Shown: positions 1 through 13,010 of the stretch, piece by piece
Position numbering within the stretch: the first letter of the stretch is position 1
Layout of the letters: each line of letters starts with the position of its first letter
Origin: Icerya purchasi
Lineage: Eukaryota > Arthropoda > Insecta > Hemiptera > Monophlebidae
Length of the DNA: 64,000 nt
Direction of reading: 5' to 3'
Assembly: GCA_039619475.1 (NCBI GenBank)
Contig: CM077116.1
Coordinates: forward strand, 275,094,758-275,158,757
Made by a program: the position numbers and the translations under genes
Notes under the pieces: generated by a model
The model's input: only the letters and a program-made list of their open reading frames with translations
Told to the model about the DNA's origin: nothing
The model's database searches: none

Positions 1-470
1 TAAAATGAATATCGTCGAACCCATAAAAGGTAATCTCAGCTATCAACAGAAATGCCGGAATCGTAGAACCCTCAGAGGATGTTATTTCTGTTTATGGATC
101 CACATTTGTGTAGATTATCTCGAAACCCCATGTATTTTATTCGCAACGAATGGTTCATTATTTGATGATTTGTATAATTATTGTTTTTATAAAGCGTTTC
201 CAAGTCTTGTCTCTTTAATTTAAATTTTTATACCTCTCTACGAGTAGCGGAGTTTTTTTTTAATATTCCGTACGTATAATTTTTACCAATGTTATCATTA
301 ACGGTCGATAAATATTAGAAATTAAAAAGTAGGAATTTAAAAAAGAAAAAAATGGTTCCTTTACGAAATTCCCGGTTTTTTTTTTGTTTTAAATAACCAC
401 TTGTTAGGATTCTGCGCGTTTAGACGAAAAATTAATCATATAGAAGAATTAATAATGTGACGTGAATAAT
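1..470. other. Intergenic, nothing recognised
   Basis: AT-rich sequence with short T-runs. A 72-codon open frame at 5-223 has no recognisable motif and no exon-like borders, so I do not call it a gene. Confidence 0.4.
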
Positions 471-473
471 AAA

Positions 474-917
474 ATAATAAAATGTTTTTTTACAAAAAAT
501 AAATACCGATACTTGAAGATTTATTATAAAAATTTAATAAAAATGCACTAAAATGTAAAAAAATTCTCGATAATAAAATATATATCAGAGTGGTTTAAGG
601 TGATATCGTGATTCTTATACAACACTGATACCTTAATTAGAGTAGGATTCTAATTGCATATTACAATATCTAGGAACAATTTAATGAACATTTAATGCAG
701 TTCTTAATTCTTATTTTAATATGAATTTGATACCGACTCTAATTAAGGTATCAGCGTTGTATAAGAATTACGATAATATCACCTTAAGCTATACCATTCT
801 GATATATATTTTCTTATCGGGAATAATTAATTTTTTACTTTTTAGTACATTTCTATTAAATTTTTATAATAAACCTTGTAGTCGGTATTTATTTTTTGTA
901 AAAAAACATTTTATTAT
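474..917. mobile_element. Palindromic foldback (MITE-like) element, copy 1
   Basis: Two arms of about 180 bases (roughly 474-653 and 737-917) are near-perfect inverted complements. The left arm carries TACCGATACTTGAAGATTT, then ATATATATCAGAGTGG and TGATACCTTAATTAGAGT; the right arm carries the complements in reverse order. An 80-base loop separates them. The same arm and loop sequences recur at about 12.6-13.0 kb, so this is a dispersed family rather than a chance palindrome. No transposase is encoded; it would be a non-autonomous element. Exact ends and target-site duplication are unclear. Confidence 0.8.
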
Positions 918-1071
918 AATTCAGCAGAACGGTAATGGTAAGATTTTTCATTTACTATGATCAACTATTGTATTTCTTATTATCATTCGTTTATCTGAAA
1001 TGTTATGTTCTTTCTTCCTGTAACCGCACTTTTAGAATCTTATAATTTATCTATAACGCTTTGTTGTTTCG

Positions 1072-1425
1072 CTTTTTTTTACCCCCCTTGGGTTTTCTAC
1101 CAAAGAGCATTAGCCCAGCAAAAAGGAATAGACGCATGGAATAGCATAGAAATTATATTTTTATTTTATCGACAATGGAATCAAGAAACCTAGAACAGGA
1201 ACAACTGAGTGAATAGGTAGAGAAAGAACGTAAGAGGCGTTGAAAGGAGTAGAAATACCAATCTTTAAAAGATGATAATAAAGTAATTCACGCTCGTGAG
1301 ATAAACCAGAACACTCGAAGAGCACGTGATTCGCAGCTCAAACATACTGGGAACCTTCAGGATCCAATGAACAAAAGGGAGATGCAGCCAAGGAAAAGCG
1401 ATTTAGAGAAGAAGGGTTGTTCCGT
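1072..1425 (-). mobile_element. RNase H-type LINE 3' fragment, copy 1
   Basis: On the minus strand this resembles the 3' ends at 46.8 and 47.9 kb. The T-run at 1073-1080 followed by TTGGGTTTTCTACC and AGCATTAGCCCAGCA corresponds to the T-run, TTGAGTTTGTCTAC and GACATTGGCCCAAG at 46.8 kb. Next, GGTAGAGAAAGAACG and AATACCAATCTTTAAAAG match GGAGAGAAAGAACG and AATACCAATTTGTAAAAG there. Coding capacity is destroyed. It holds only the end of the RNase H/zinc-finger tail. Confidence 0.6.
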
Positions 1426-4140
1426 TAATTCGACCGATTGCGTCGCTTAGCAGATAAAACCAAAGCCAGCGGTAGTGCACGTCGCTTATCGCGGCTCGAT
1501 TTTATCTCGATCGACGCACGCCGTGTCATGTCTTCAAAAATAAATATTGAAAAAAAAAAAACGAAGCTAAATCTAACCCGACGGTGAAACCAATCATGAA
1601 TGAAAAGCATCCAAAAAGACTTGAACTTTCCAAAGCGTCAATCTCCCGCATTATTAAGAGCAACTCAAATACTACTGGTCAAATCTTAATCAAATTTAAA
1701 TGGGACTACATGAAAAGCGCCGGTTTTCAAATAAAAGAAGAATCATCAAAATCGGTTCATCTAGAAGTAAGTTCTGATTAAACACACATAAAAAAAAAAA
1801 AAAAAAAAAAAAAATAAAAAAATATAGTCGAATTGAGAACCTCCTTCTTTTTTTGAAGTCCGTTAAAAACAGTTAAACGCGAAATAATGTAAATTTAATT
1901 ATAAACACCTACTACAGAAAAAAGGGATATTTTTAAACAATCTAAACATATATTGTTCTCATCAACCAATCTAAATCTAAGTATGTTATTAATTTTTTAT
2001 TAAAACTAAAAGTATATTGACAGACGCAGAAGTTAAAAATATTAACACTTCTCGCAACTATAATAATAATGTAATCTTTTGCAAAATTGATATTTAAACA
2101 TTTTAATTTCATAATAATCAGGGTCTTAAGAAATAAAGCAATAAAATAATGAAGAATTTTTATATACTTTTCTGCCTTCATTTTCTGTGATTCTGAAAAC
2201 AAGCTGAAAAATGCGCTTTTGTTATCTTTTTGCAAGCACGGAGCTGAATTATTAGAGCTTTGAATGAAATAACGTGAACGGTCTATTGCTCAAAACCGTT
2301 ATTTTACAAATGTAACTAAAAAAAACGGGGAAAAAAGTATTGGACAAAGAAAAACGAGATTTACACAAATTCAGTTTTATAAAATTAAAATTTTATTAAT
2401 GTCGTATTTACAAATAAGAGACTCGCTGATTTGATAATCTATATTAAGCATGAAACAGCTTCTCCCGAAATTCATGACTTTTTTCCGTGTGTAAACGACC
2501 GTCTTATCTTAATATACATTTCAAGAAGGTAAAATTTTTTTAGGTATATTAGAAGCGTAAATTAAGAAAGTATATAGCCTTATTCGGTTGCGACGACAAT
2601 AAAATATCGAAATAATCCGACGAATATTAATGAGTGTGAAATATAAATTGTCCATTTCGAGCGCGGTTTTATAATTATTTCACGCCTTTTTAAAAAACAT
2701 TATAGCTCGTTCTTTTTCTTTTTTTTTTCACTACTAACTATATAGAATATCGATTAAACTACCTACGCGACGGTTGATCATCAGTGCCGCGAGATATAAC
2801 CGCGAGAGAGAAATCTTAAACTGGTCTCTTGTAAGGAGACTTTGCGAGTGGAAAACACGAATGATTGCGAAGATCAATTCTATTTTAAATCTATTTCGGG
2901 CCATTTCCAGCTGTAATCGATTTCGATGATTATTCAATAGACCGCTTTAAAATGGACTCGTTTATGGTCGGGTACGAAAACAGAGGAAATAGTCATGTTG
3001 CAACTGGTTTCCGATGATCTTGAATGATCAAAAACTACTGGTAAGTCTAATGCGTAAATTTACTACTTTGCTACAATAGCAAGTAGAAACCACAGATTCA
3101 ACTGACGGGGAAAAACGTATTTAGAAATTCGAAATATTCGTTTTTTTTTTTTTTTTGTAGTACTACACGTTTCTCTTCTTTTTTTTTTTTTTTTTGAAAA
3201 AAATACAACAAATAAATTTAAATGATTACAGCAATCTATCGAGATGGTTTAAATGTAATTTTTAATATAAACGGAAACCGTAGTGCACCGTATCGTTCAA
3301 ATATTAATTGCGAAAATAAATATATAACATATGAAATATTCTTCGAAGCGAAACTTTCGACAAAAACAATTTGAACAGTCGAACATTCTGAATTTACGTC
3401 ATCGAAATATCGTTTTATATATTGTTAATTTGTTCGTTTTTATTGATATTAAATTTTGAAAATTTCACAACTTAACAATTATAATATTTCCACGAAGGAT
3501 GGATAATATCGGCTAAGTAAAAATAAAATTTCATTCTTAAATAAAGGCACATAAGGCTCGGGCAGATACAGTATTTTCACTCCTTAGCTGACCATTATTT
3601 TCTCACTTTAAATGTTTCTCTTTCTGTTTGAAAGGTTAGACTCAAGTTTTGTCTGGGCTGACAAAAAGACAATTGCGGTCTAGTGTGTATTAGAAAGTTA
3701 TCTAGTAATCGATATACTTGACTTCGAAGATGTTTCTCACAAAACTAACTACGCAACGACATCTTGAATAGGCACGAGACACTAAGAGTAAAGCCTAAGA
3801 AAAGATGGGGATAGATTTCATCAAAGAGAAAACAGGCAGGCTTGATGCAGGCTTTGCAGATGCATTTGAAACACGAAGGACGATACAAAGTGAACCGTGA
3901 ACAATTTTTTTTTTTTTTTTTTGGTAGTTTATACACATCTATGTTTGATAGTTTAATAATGGTCTTTGAAACTAAAGTGGTGATCCGGTAGGTCGATTAA
4001 TGACTTCAGGTGTTTTGGTTAGCAGAGTTTTAAGATTGATGTTAGCAACGATATTAGACGGCATAACGGTATCCTTTCTACTGGCTTTTACCCGGTTCTT
4101 TAACATATTGATTTCATCTACTTTGAATTCTAACTTTTTA
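1426..4140. other. Intergenic, no gene seen
   Basis: Low-complexity AT-rich sequence with a long A-run (1791-1814) and T-runs near 3140-3195 and 3905. A somewhat GC-richer patch with CpGs lies at 1436-1535. Several open frames of 60-97 codons show no motif, no exon structure and no similarity to other parts of the window. Confidence 0.4.
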
Positions 4141-4146
4141 TAGGTA

Positions 4147-4335
4147 GCGCGCGGTAGCCTAGTAGTTAAGGTGCTTGATTACCAAACCGGAGGTCACGGG
4201 TGTGACATTTTTCCAGATCCAAGCCCCTTCTAGGTTTATGCAGCCTGAAATAATTTGGTACCACCAGAGAAGTCTGGGAAAGTAAAGGCGCCGCAGAGAA
4301 AGGAACTAGCTGCCCTATTCTCATCACATGTATAA
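4147..4335 (+). mobile_element. tRNA-derived SINE family 1, copy 1
   Basis: The head GGTAGCCTAGTAGTTAAGGT reads as a polymerase III A box of tRNA type, followed by GCTTGATTACCAAACCGGAGGTC and a degraded B box (ACGGGTGTGAC). The body TTTATGCAGCCTGAAATAAT and CCAGAGAAGTCTGGGAAAGT recurs in the opposite orientation at 18579-18775. Two copies with the same tRNA-like head and the same unrelated body define a SINE. A true tRNA is ruled out because there is no acceptor-stem pairing. Confidence 0.75.
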
Positions 4336-4379
4336 TATTCGATGTTAATGCGTTATGAGTATCTTGCATTTCTTTTAGA

Positions 4380-7300
4380 AGTTCAACATTTCCGAAATCT
4401 CGTTATTATTTTCAGTGAATAAAAGCCGTTTCTCGGTTTGAACATGGTACATATTTCATCCGCAGCTATATATTGATAATACTCGTTTTTGATCTTGTTA
4501 ATTTGAAATTTTCCGCCCATTGCGATTCGTGAAGCTATATGCACTTGCGAGAAAATGTTACTTTTCCTTCAGTAAAGGGATGTTGTTAGACTTGGCTGAA
4601 GACTATTCAGGTAGTCAAACTGATGTCTGCCAGTGCGATCATCAGGATTAATCAGAGCACCGAAAATTGACTATGCTTATTTTTGACTTTTCCCATCTCC
4701 GCTGATTATGTTTATCAGGCTACAGTTTGTCGCATTTGTTATTCAACTGTGTGTCGATTTGCTCTAAATTAATAAGATACAGTTTGAATATTTCATCTTA
4801 TATACCTTTAAAACTACTTAGGAGTAACTTGTAAACAATCGATTCTTTTTAGTTATATAATTTCGTGTCGATTTTTTTTTTTTTCTTTTCGAATACATTA
4901 ACAATATAAATCATCAAAAAAGTACTCGCACAAAAGTTTATCGCGAACGTTTACTGAAATTCGGAAGGAAAATGGTATTTCTTTATATTTGTAAATGATA
5001 TTAGACCATTCGGGAAGAAGTGGTCAACTGGCGGGGAGCGTGTTATGGTACCTCTCTTTTGTTTTTAGAAATTATTTCGAGAAAATTTATAAAATTAGTC
5101 GCGATGATTTAATTCAATGATGATGTTTCAGAAGGCGGTGAAGTGAATGTGAGTAGTTTGGAAATTACTTAAAGATAAAAAAAAAATACAAACAGGTAAA
5201 AGTAAAAAAGGTCAACATTTATAAGCCGAAATAAATACAAAAAATGGCGCCGTAAAATTTCGGCGCTGCACCTATTTTTCTTACTTCGAGTTAATTCGAT
5301 ATTCACGAGCGCATTCTAAAAAGGATATTTACGTCAACGAAGCTGTTCAATTAGAACATAATGATATTCAGAAATAATAATTCTAAAATGGATTTCCGAT
5401 AGAAGTTCAGTGATAGGTGGAGTCGATCACACTGCGTGGGATGTATAGTTCTAAAATTATTATATCTGTCTGGTCTGTTACATTTAAAATCTATTAACGC
5501 GTTTGTAGAATTTTCCAAACTGTCGTCGAATTATCTGTGACAACGAATATTAATATATGAAATAATTATCAAAATTATTACTACTGTTGCATTTACATTT
5601 TTAGAAGGTTGATAAAAATAAAATCAAAAAACACATTATGTGGAGAGATATGTATGAGGGGAATGTAAGAAAATGATTGTCGACAAATAAGCTAAATTTA
5701 AAATTAAGTTTACTGTTTCTGAAAATTTAGCAGACTAAAATTCCCTTTCAATTTAATTAGAAATAAAGAAATACCTGCAAAATCCTAATATTAAAAAAAA
5801 TACGTTTTGTAATTAAAAATATCTGATCGTGTGTGCCTTCGAAGAATGAATGCTAATAAAGAAATCACATTAAAGGAATTATAGATAAAAAAATTTCCTC
5901 GGAAAAAAACAGTACAAGCATTTGTGCCCGTTTGCTATTTTATCCTAATGTTTTTTTTTTATAATACGAAAAGGTGTATAAAAGAAAATGTCATGTATAT
6001 TTTTCTTGTAATAAACGGAGTAAAGAAAAAAGAGAACTTTTACAAATTTAAAAAGAATGAGAATTGATATAATAACTACGTATATTGTTTATATTTGGAA
6101 GTGCCGGATCGAGGATGCAAAAAGGTACAAGTGGCTCTCGGGACATGTTCGGGGGCGGCGTCGGGCGGCTATATTACTAAAATAAATTTTTTTTTAACAT
6201 TTTTAGAAGAGACGAAAAGTTAACAAGTAAAATTGACGCCTATTAATGTTTATGAAAGACAAGATTTTTTCCAGTTGAAAAGACAAAAATAATCAGTCAG
6301 TTGAAGAGGTTCTAAAGATTGCGATATGGGCAAAGTAGAAAGTAACTGCGGAATCAGCGCCAAAATTTTATATTACCATTATCGAATTCACAGGTGATTC
6401 AAAAATCGAAAATAGGTGTAGAAAAAACTACCTCTAACTGTTTGAATGGAAAAAAAAATGATTGAAAGGGAAAAAAATAAAATATGACGCTTTTCCTGCA
6501 GGCGAAGAGTGTACAGCAAATAATACGGGCTCCTATCTGAAATGTTAAAATTATTAAACCTTTTGAATGCGGGAATTATGAAAAATGAAATGACTATAAA
6601 ATCTTACAGATCAGTATTGCGGAAGAAAAATCTAAGGAAATAGGACAGTTTTACTTATCTATCAATGATGAAATGAATGACGATATTCGACGATTTTTAT
6701 TTTTTAAACTAACAAACCTAATCACAAAACTCCCCGAATGTATTAATTTGGTATAAAGAGAACAACCAGTTAACAGTAGAAAAGTTAAAAGAACACAATG
6801 TATTCTAAAAAAGATAAAATTCTCTTTTTTAAATCTACTATTCATTGAATGATTTTTCATGCATCGCCCGTTTCGACTGTAACTTGTTTTTTTTTTGTGT
6901 TTTTTTTGTTTTTTTTTATAACTTCAGTTCAGAGACTCTATACATTTTTTATATCTTCGTGAGAAATTATGAAAAACTATTCCAAAACTAATTTGAAAGG
7001 AACCAGCTAGACCACCAGGGTGGTCGGCTAAGTTTGAAGCTGTCCATACCATTATTGAAAATATCGAAAAAATAATGGAGGCTGTTAAAGAATTTAGAAA
7101 AAATATAAACCGGAACAAAGTTAGAACTGAGCGGTCTTCTTCGTGTACGGTTTTTTTGTTTCCTATTTTTTTTTATTTATTGCGTAGGATGAATTACCTA
7201 AAAGAGATGAACAAATTAAACAAAGAAATATTCTTTCAAAATAGCTGAACAAATTTGGAGGTGGTTCGATCAAAATGATGTGCCGAACGAAAGGTTATTA

Positions 7301-8195
7301 AGAAGGTCTAAATAAACAACAGAACGTATTCGTGTAAAATCAAGTCTGCAGTCACACACAGGGTATTTAAAATAAAAAAAGACCTGCGAAATTGTTGCGA
7401 GATATAGCTTACTCCCGAAGAAAGATCACAAAAAAGATATCATGTACAGAATAATTAATGAATTAAAGATCAGATTGGAAAGTGCCAAGAATATAAATAA
7501 GAATTCTTTAAATTTGGCGAAGCATTAGTCGTCCGACCAGAATTTCATTTGCCGAAAACGAAGCAAGAAAATTGATAATTTAATCAAATTTTTTTTATCG
7601 TTATTATTTAAATTTATGTCCCGTGGCTTTATTCCTTTTTCAGTTTTATTTGGTCTCTATTATATAAGTAATTTTCTTGTTTGCATCTTGATTATAAATT
7701 TATTTCTCGATTTATAATATAGAATACATTGACGTTTATTCAAATGTATTTTTTAAATTAAAACTGCTATTCTTTATTAATTTCTATATATTCTGTAATT
7801 AATACGTCTGTTTATTTGTTTACTAAACGGTTTATTTGAAGATAGAAGTCAATTTTTAAAATGCCATTATACACACGTCGAATAGAGAAGCGTTCAGAGA
7901 GATTTATGTTTAGGAGGTTGTAAAACTTATAAATACCAATTAGGAATTATTGTCAAAATTTTCCAATTCTCAATATTATAACTTGCACTTACGGACTACT
8001 GGCTTTTTAGGGTGCACCGGGAAAATTCAGAGGTAAAAGGGCGCTTTACAGCAAAGGGGCGGAGGCGGTGATAAAACTTTGAGAAAATTAAGACGCAAAA
8101 GATAAATTAAATGCTTGGGCGCAGCGAGAAAATGCCAGTTTGCCCGCTTAGCCAGTCCGTCAGTGATAACTTTTATTATTTAAATTATTTTTACG
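4380..8195. other. Intergenic, no gene seen
   Basis: AT-rich sequence with poly-A/T tracts. Around 7190-7560 there is mildly richer sequence with a few codon-like stretches, but no motif I can name. A short perfect hairpin (GACCACC-AG-GGTGGTC) sits at about 7011-7026. Confidence 0.35.
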
Positions 8196-8199
8196 TTTT

Positions 8200-9165
8200 A
8201 GCCGGAATTATAACAGCAACAATGCAAAAATACCCCGATCACCTCTTTTTCTACACGGATGCTGCCAAGGCTATTCCAGAGGCTACTCCATCCCCAACCG
8301 CCTGTTCCTTTGAAGTCTGCGACGTGATTCGAAGCATTCGACTGAATGACAATTGCTCGGTACTGGATGCTGAAATATACGCAGTATTTTTCTGTTTGGA
8401 ATATTTTCTTTCTACAGAGCCTACATCACAGAAAGCCCTGCTGGTATCTGATTCATCCGCAGCTTTATTGACAATTTCTAATGCCCTCACCAAACATCCT
8501 GTAGCAATTCGAACCCAGCAGGTATTATACGAACTTATTAAGAGACAGTGCTCCGTATCTTTTCTGTGGGCGCCCCCAGCCATGCAGGGATTCCTGGAAA
8601 TGAACGCGTCGATACATCCGCCCGAGCAGAAATATATTGCCCCTCGCCTAGTAACAGCCCACCTCCACCTTATCTCTCGAACATAATCTTTAATAATCTC
8701 ACGTCCTTATGGAAAACCCATTGGTCCTCGTGTCAGACTTTCTCGAGGTTAATTAAACCCTCAACCGAACCATGGTGGCCGGAAAAAAGCATTTCCCGCA
8801 GAGATTTCTGTGCACTTAGCCGCTTGCGCACAGGTCATACGGCCATGTCGCTTAATTTTATTTTGCAAAGAACCTCCTCTCCTATGAATTGTCCTTTCTG
8901 TGGCCAAGATGTTGCTCCCTCAACTCCTCACATACTATGCGACTGTCCAGCATTATCACCTCACCGGCCCCCTTCAATTAATAACAAAACAGTCACCAAC
9001 ATTCTTGAGAATTCCCCCGATGCAATTTTATCTGTAACACAATTTATCAGAACTAGCGGAATAAGCAGATATCTATAAAAACAAACTGCGCATCTTCGTA
9101 CTGTAATAGCCACAGCAGTTAAACACGGTACAGGATGTTGCTTTCACAAGGGAAAAAAAAAAAAA
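8200..9165 (+). pseudogene. LINE RNase H and C-terminal zinc-finger region, one frameshift, with A tail
   Basis: From about 8221 the frame reads FFYTDAAKA, then LDAEIYAVFFCLEY, then LLVSDSSAAL, giving the first three acidic residues of RNase H (D, E, D). After a one-base shift in the C-run at 8571-8576 the second frame continues SHAGIPGNERVD, supplying the fourth. The downstream part has LRTGHTAMSL and a C-x2-C-x9-H-x3-C finger (CPFCGQDVAPSTPHILCDC), typical of the C-terminus of I/R1-type LINE ORF2. It ends at a stop (9076) and a 3' UTR with TAATAGCCACAGCAGTTAAAC before an A-run at 9152-9166. The reverse transcriptase is absent, so this is a 5'-truncated copy; only one frameshift suggests it is moderately young. 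Confidence 0.85.
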
Positions 9166-9169
9166 ACTG

Positions 9170-10840
9170 AAATTTATATTTTTAATTTTTTGACCAAAAC
9201 TGAAAAAAGTTAAAAATCTGTATTTCAGAATCTTCCAAAAATTCCGATTAAAAACATCGTGATACTAGACTTCCCCTCCTATAGATAGCGGACTGTCAGC
9301 GCGCGCTTGCCTATGAAGAAGCATTGTTGTTAGATTACAATTATTTATTTACAATAATGCGTATTCGCGAATATACACCAAAAAATGTAAAAAAGATTGC
9401 TGACTTTGGGTTTTAAAATTTTTTTAAAAATGATCCGATCAAAATTTATTTATTTTTTTTATTTTCATGTTCTTTTTTGTTTTTGTTTTTTTTTTTTTTT
9501 TATTGTTGGCATTGCGCATACTTTAAGCATAAAGAGCGTTGTTTTTAATTAAAAGAACCGAGAATTTCACGCTTTTAACGCATCACTAAAAGAATGTGTA
9601 CCGTCGATTTTTATTCGCGAGAATTTCATTTAATCGTATAAAATACACGCTCAGCAAATTATGTAATTCGCGGGTACCGATGTAATTAATTCAGATATCT
9701 AGTAATTCATAATTAAATTATGTCCGCTGTTATGGTGTACGCTCTACCATAATATTTTGGTTGTTAATTATGAACTGGATTGGCGAATTTCATCTCTTGT
9801 AAACTCTGCGGCGGTGGCAATTGTTTGAATGGGTTTCGTCGAATAGAACGTTTAATTATTTTCATCTTATACATTGTATTTCTATTTATTGGGTTTTATT
9901 TTTATACAATTCGGTCAATGTCAGGCAATTGCCGCTACAGAAACACAGACCAATTACACAGCTAAACAGAACCGCTATCAAATTACTATGATTTCAAAGT
10001 TCAAAAGTAAATAAATAAATCTCTTCGTTCTGTCAAATAAAAAGTTATATACAGCCGATATGAAAATATAAATTATTCACAAAGAGCAAACCGAGTTGAT
10101 TTCGGCAGTGTTGTGTACCACGTTTCCGTTAAGACGCTAATGTTACCGTATTTTACTGTATTCCTTGATCCGGATTTTTCGCAATTCTGATGATTGGCGA
10201 TTTTATTTTGTCGTTGATAGACGTGTATCACTGGTTGCTAATTATTCTGCTCGCCAATTTACGTAAATATGAGAAAGTGCATGATAAATGTGGCTTATTT
10301 GAAGTAAGTTCTCTTTAAAATTAACATTTTCCCCATTACGTACCTGAGAATTTATATTTGCTATTGTACGTGTTTAACGTGAAATAAAAAGGTAAAATAA
10401 GTTACGGCTGGCGATGATGATAGTTTAATTAAAAACTAAAACTAAAAACATTTTGCGATGTTCGATCATCTATCTCGGTTTCTCCATCAGTTCGATGTCA
10501 TTAAACTTTCATCATAATCATCGATGGTCGCATCTTGGTTCGTCTATGTAAATCTCGCAGGTAAGATGTTTAACTTGACCCACATTTCCGTTCTATAATT
10601 CCGTATCCGTGTGTAAATTATTCGCTTAGATACGAATGCAAGAAAAATAGATAGTATTTCATGACCTTGACTGTGTACTAGATTCAGTGTTTCAATTGCA
10701 GATTTAGTTCTTGTGGATGTGATTTCGTTTTAATTTGTTATAAAAGATAATACGCATTACAGTCGTGTTGAAAAGGGTGGATTTTCACCGAAATAATCGA
10801 CTACCCTATTATTACTTTTATCATTATTTCCAATTATTGC
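9170..10840. other. Intergenic, no gene seen
   Basis: AT-rich sequence with T-runs (9475-9502). A possible donor-like GAAGTAAGT occurs near 10300 after a short open stretch, but there is no supporting acceptor or motif. Confidence 0.35.
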
Positions 10841-10845
10841 GGTAT

Positions 10846-10999
10846 TTTTTTTTTTTTTTCTTTGACTCGTCAGCTGTGGACATAACCCGGCGGCGCAAGT
10901 GAAATTTTCGGAAGTTACAATATACGGCAGCGAGATTCGAACCCGGTTCTACTCGAACGAAACACCATACTGCCTAACCAATTACGCCATGCTGAAATT
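10846..10999 (-). mobile_element. tRNA-derived SINE family 2, copy 1, with LINE-like 3' end
   Basis: Read on the minus strand: a tRNA-like head ATGGCGTAATTGGTTAGGCA (A box), then GGTTCGAATCTCGCTGCCG (B box), then TTTCACTTGCGCCGCCGGGT, TATGTCCACAGCTGACGAGTC and an A-rich tail (the T-run at 10846-10860 on the plus strand). Copies at 39555-39690 (+) and 56385-56475 (-) share the head or body. The last 30 bases before the tail resemble the 3' ends of the RNase H LINE copies here (ATGTCCATGTTGACGAACCC at 47.9 kb). Confidence 0.75.
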
Positions 11000-11171
11000 C
11001 CGATAGTTCGATAAATTAGCTATTTCTATGAGGAGGGACCGTTATCGTAAACGATTTATGTATTACCTTTTGAAGGTTGTACGTTCGATGTTTGTTCGCG
11101 CATTAGGTAAACCGATTTTAATAATTTTTTGCTCAGTCGAAAATGTGTACCATTCAATGCGGTAGTACTAT

Positions 11172-12120
11172 GTGAGTACTTTTTTTTTTTAATTTTCTTG
11201 GGGGGGATCATCAACCTGAAACCCTTACCTAGAAACAATTAGAAAAAGAAAGAAATTATATCTTGATACGGTTAGAAATTTAATTAGGAAGGAACAAAAG
11301 AATGTGTGGAGAAGGAAAAGACGGGATATAAGAGGCGCAGCATGGAGTAGAGAGACCAAGTCCAGCAAACCGGAATAGAAAGCAGAGCACCTAATAGGAA
11401 GAGATAAACACTTAATAAACACATACGATCAGTATCATCGCAAACATGCTCTTCGTTTGAGTGGAGAGGACAATACGGAAAGAGACAACCAATGAAAAAC
11501 GAAAACGGGAGAAAGATAATAAAGTATTGCTTAAGAACGCAGACGAATAATGAAGACAACAACAGGACGACAAAGTGAAGGGAACAACAAAAAGAACCAC
11601 GACTTGACACAGGAAGACTAAGTTGAACAGACAGATAAAAAGAACAATCATTAGAAAAGGGGGAAGCGTTATAACCAATACGATAATCTGAGATGAAAAC
11701 TTTAACGCAGCCGAAGGATATTAGAGAGAATGGGATTTTTCTTACGAAAGGAAATGGGAAGAAGCAAAACCCCGAGTGCCAAGAAATTAGCCGCTTCATT
11801 ACTAAAGATGCCCAAATGGTATCCCACAACAAACTAATTTGATCGGGGAATTGAGAGAAGAAAAAACTAGGTGTGCGTATACGGAGAATAATAAAATCAC
11901 TGGACGATCAGGTAAGGGGGACAAATTTTGCCTGAAAGACGATCGTGGAGTTAAATCTAATCAAGAATTTAGAGGAAAACTGACTGGACAAAATGAAAAT
12001 AATAAAAAACGTAGAATGGTCATTAATCATTTTATGAATATGGAACAGAAAGGAGGCGGAGAAAAAAATTCTGAGAAGGCGAAATCTGATGTGAGTACCG
12101 ATGAAAATCGCAATTAGCGC
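11172..12120 (-). mobile_element. RNase H-type LINE 3' fragment, copy 2
   Basis: Minus-strand translation in shifting frames follows the copy at 49.6-50.4 kb: FILSSQFSSKFLI, then a region like SDFIILRIRT, IWASLVMKRLISWHSG (frameshifted GHSGISSDEMADSLA), KIPFSLISF, NDCSFYLSVQLSLP and the cysteine-rich CPLHSNEEHVC. It ends at a T-run (11178-11189, A tail of the minus strand) preceded by TTGATGATCCCCC. No reverse transcriptase is present and there are several frameshifts. It covers RNase H to 3' end. Confidence 0.8.
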
Positions 12121-12584
12121 ACACAGGTACTCAGTAATCATTGAAACGAGCTTTAAAAAAACTTTAGATAATTTTTTATTAATAGAGCACACGTGTTTGA
12201 CTTAAACTATTACCGATATTAGGCATGAAAGCGTAATTTGAAAAAATGATAGTTTTTTATTACTTTAGGAAATGTATAGCTTCGAATAAAAAGAAATCGT
12301 TTTTGTTTTTTCTCTTTCTACGTTTGTTCGCGAATAATAACTTGTACTCTCGTTTATTCGGAAGTGATCCCCAGTCAGCGGTCATGAAAAAATGTGGTTG
12401 TCGGTCCCTTTAGATAATTTTTTTTCATTTATTAATATAACAGAAAATGTCATTTTAAGAAATTAAAAGTATTGACAATGTTAATTAACACGGATAATAT
12501 AGATTTTCGAATAAAAAAAACGGAATGCAAATTTTAAAAAATTGTCATTTTTAAAAAAGTTGATTTTTAGCGAAACAAAAAATT

Positions 12585-13010
12585 TAAGTATTGTGAAATA
12601 AAATGTTTTAAAAAACGAAAAAAAAAAAAAAAAATTACCGATACTTGAAGATTTATTATGAAAATTTAATAAAAATGCACTAAAAGGTGCAAAATAATTA
12701 CAATATTCGATAAGAAGATAATATGCTTTATAGCGAATATTACCTTAGGATGCGGTATTATGATAATTCTTGAAACAACATTAATGCTTATTAGGAGTCA
12801 GCGCGAAAATCACAAATTACCGGAATAATTAAAAACTGCATTAAATATTCGTTAAATTATTTCTAGCTATTGTAATTTGTGATTTCCGTGCAGACGACTC
12901 TAATAAGCATTAATGTTGCGTAAGAATCATATCATATCGCCATAAAAGAAAAATAAATTAATTTGAAAGAAAAGTTTCATTTAAAAATCATAATAAAATT
13001 TCCATTATAT
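12585..13010. mobile_element. Palindromic foldback (MITE-like) element, copy 2
   Basis: It starts with the same TACCGATACTTGAAGATTT as copy 1 (474-917). Inverted arms at about 12760-12825 and 12870-12940 share ACATTAATGCTTATTAG and AATCACAAATTA. Its loop matches the loop of copy 1 in reverse orientation, including the segment ATTTAATGCAGTT. The arms differ from copy 1 at many positions, so the two insertions are old or belong to different subfamilies. Confidence 0.65.

Noticed and set aside
1584..1781. 65-codon frame with somewhat protein-like composition
   Set aside because: Near a GC-richer patch, but no splice context, homology or codon evidence.
7011..7026. Perfect 7-base-pair hairpin
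   Set aside because: Isolated, no flanking structure or T-run to make it a terminator or RNA gene.
8251..8583. 110-codon minus-strand frame
   Set aside because: Shadow of the RNase H coding region on the plus strand.
10905..10997. Possible genuine tRNA gene on the minus strand
   Set aside because: A and B boxes are present, but no acceptor stem pairs, and the sequence continues into a shared SINE body and A tail.
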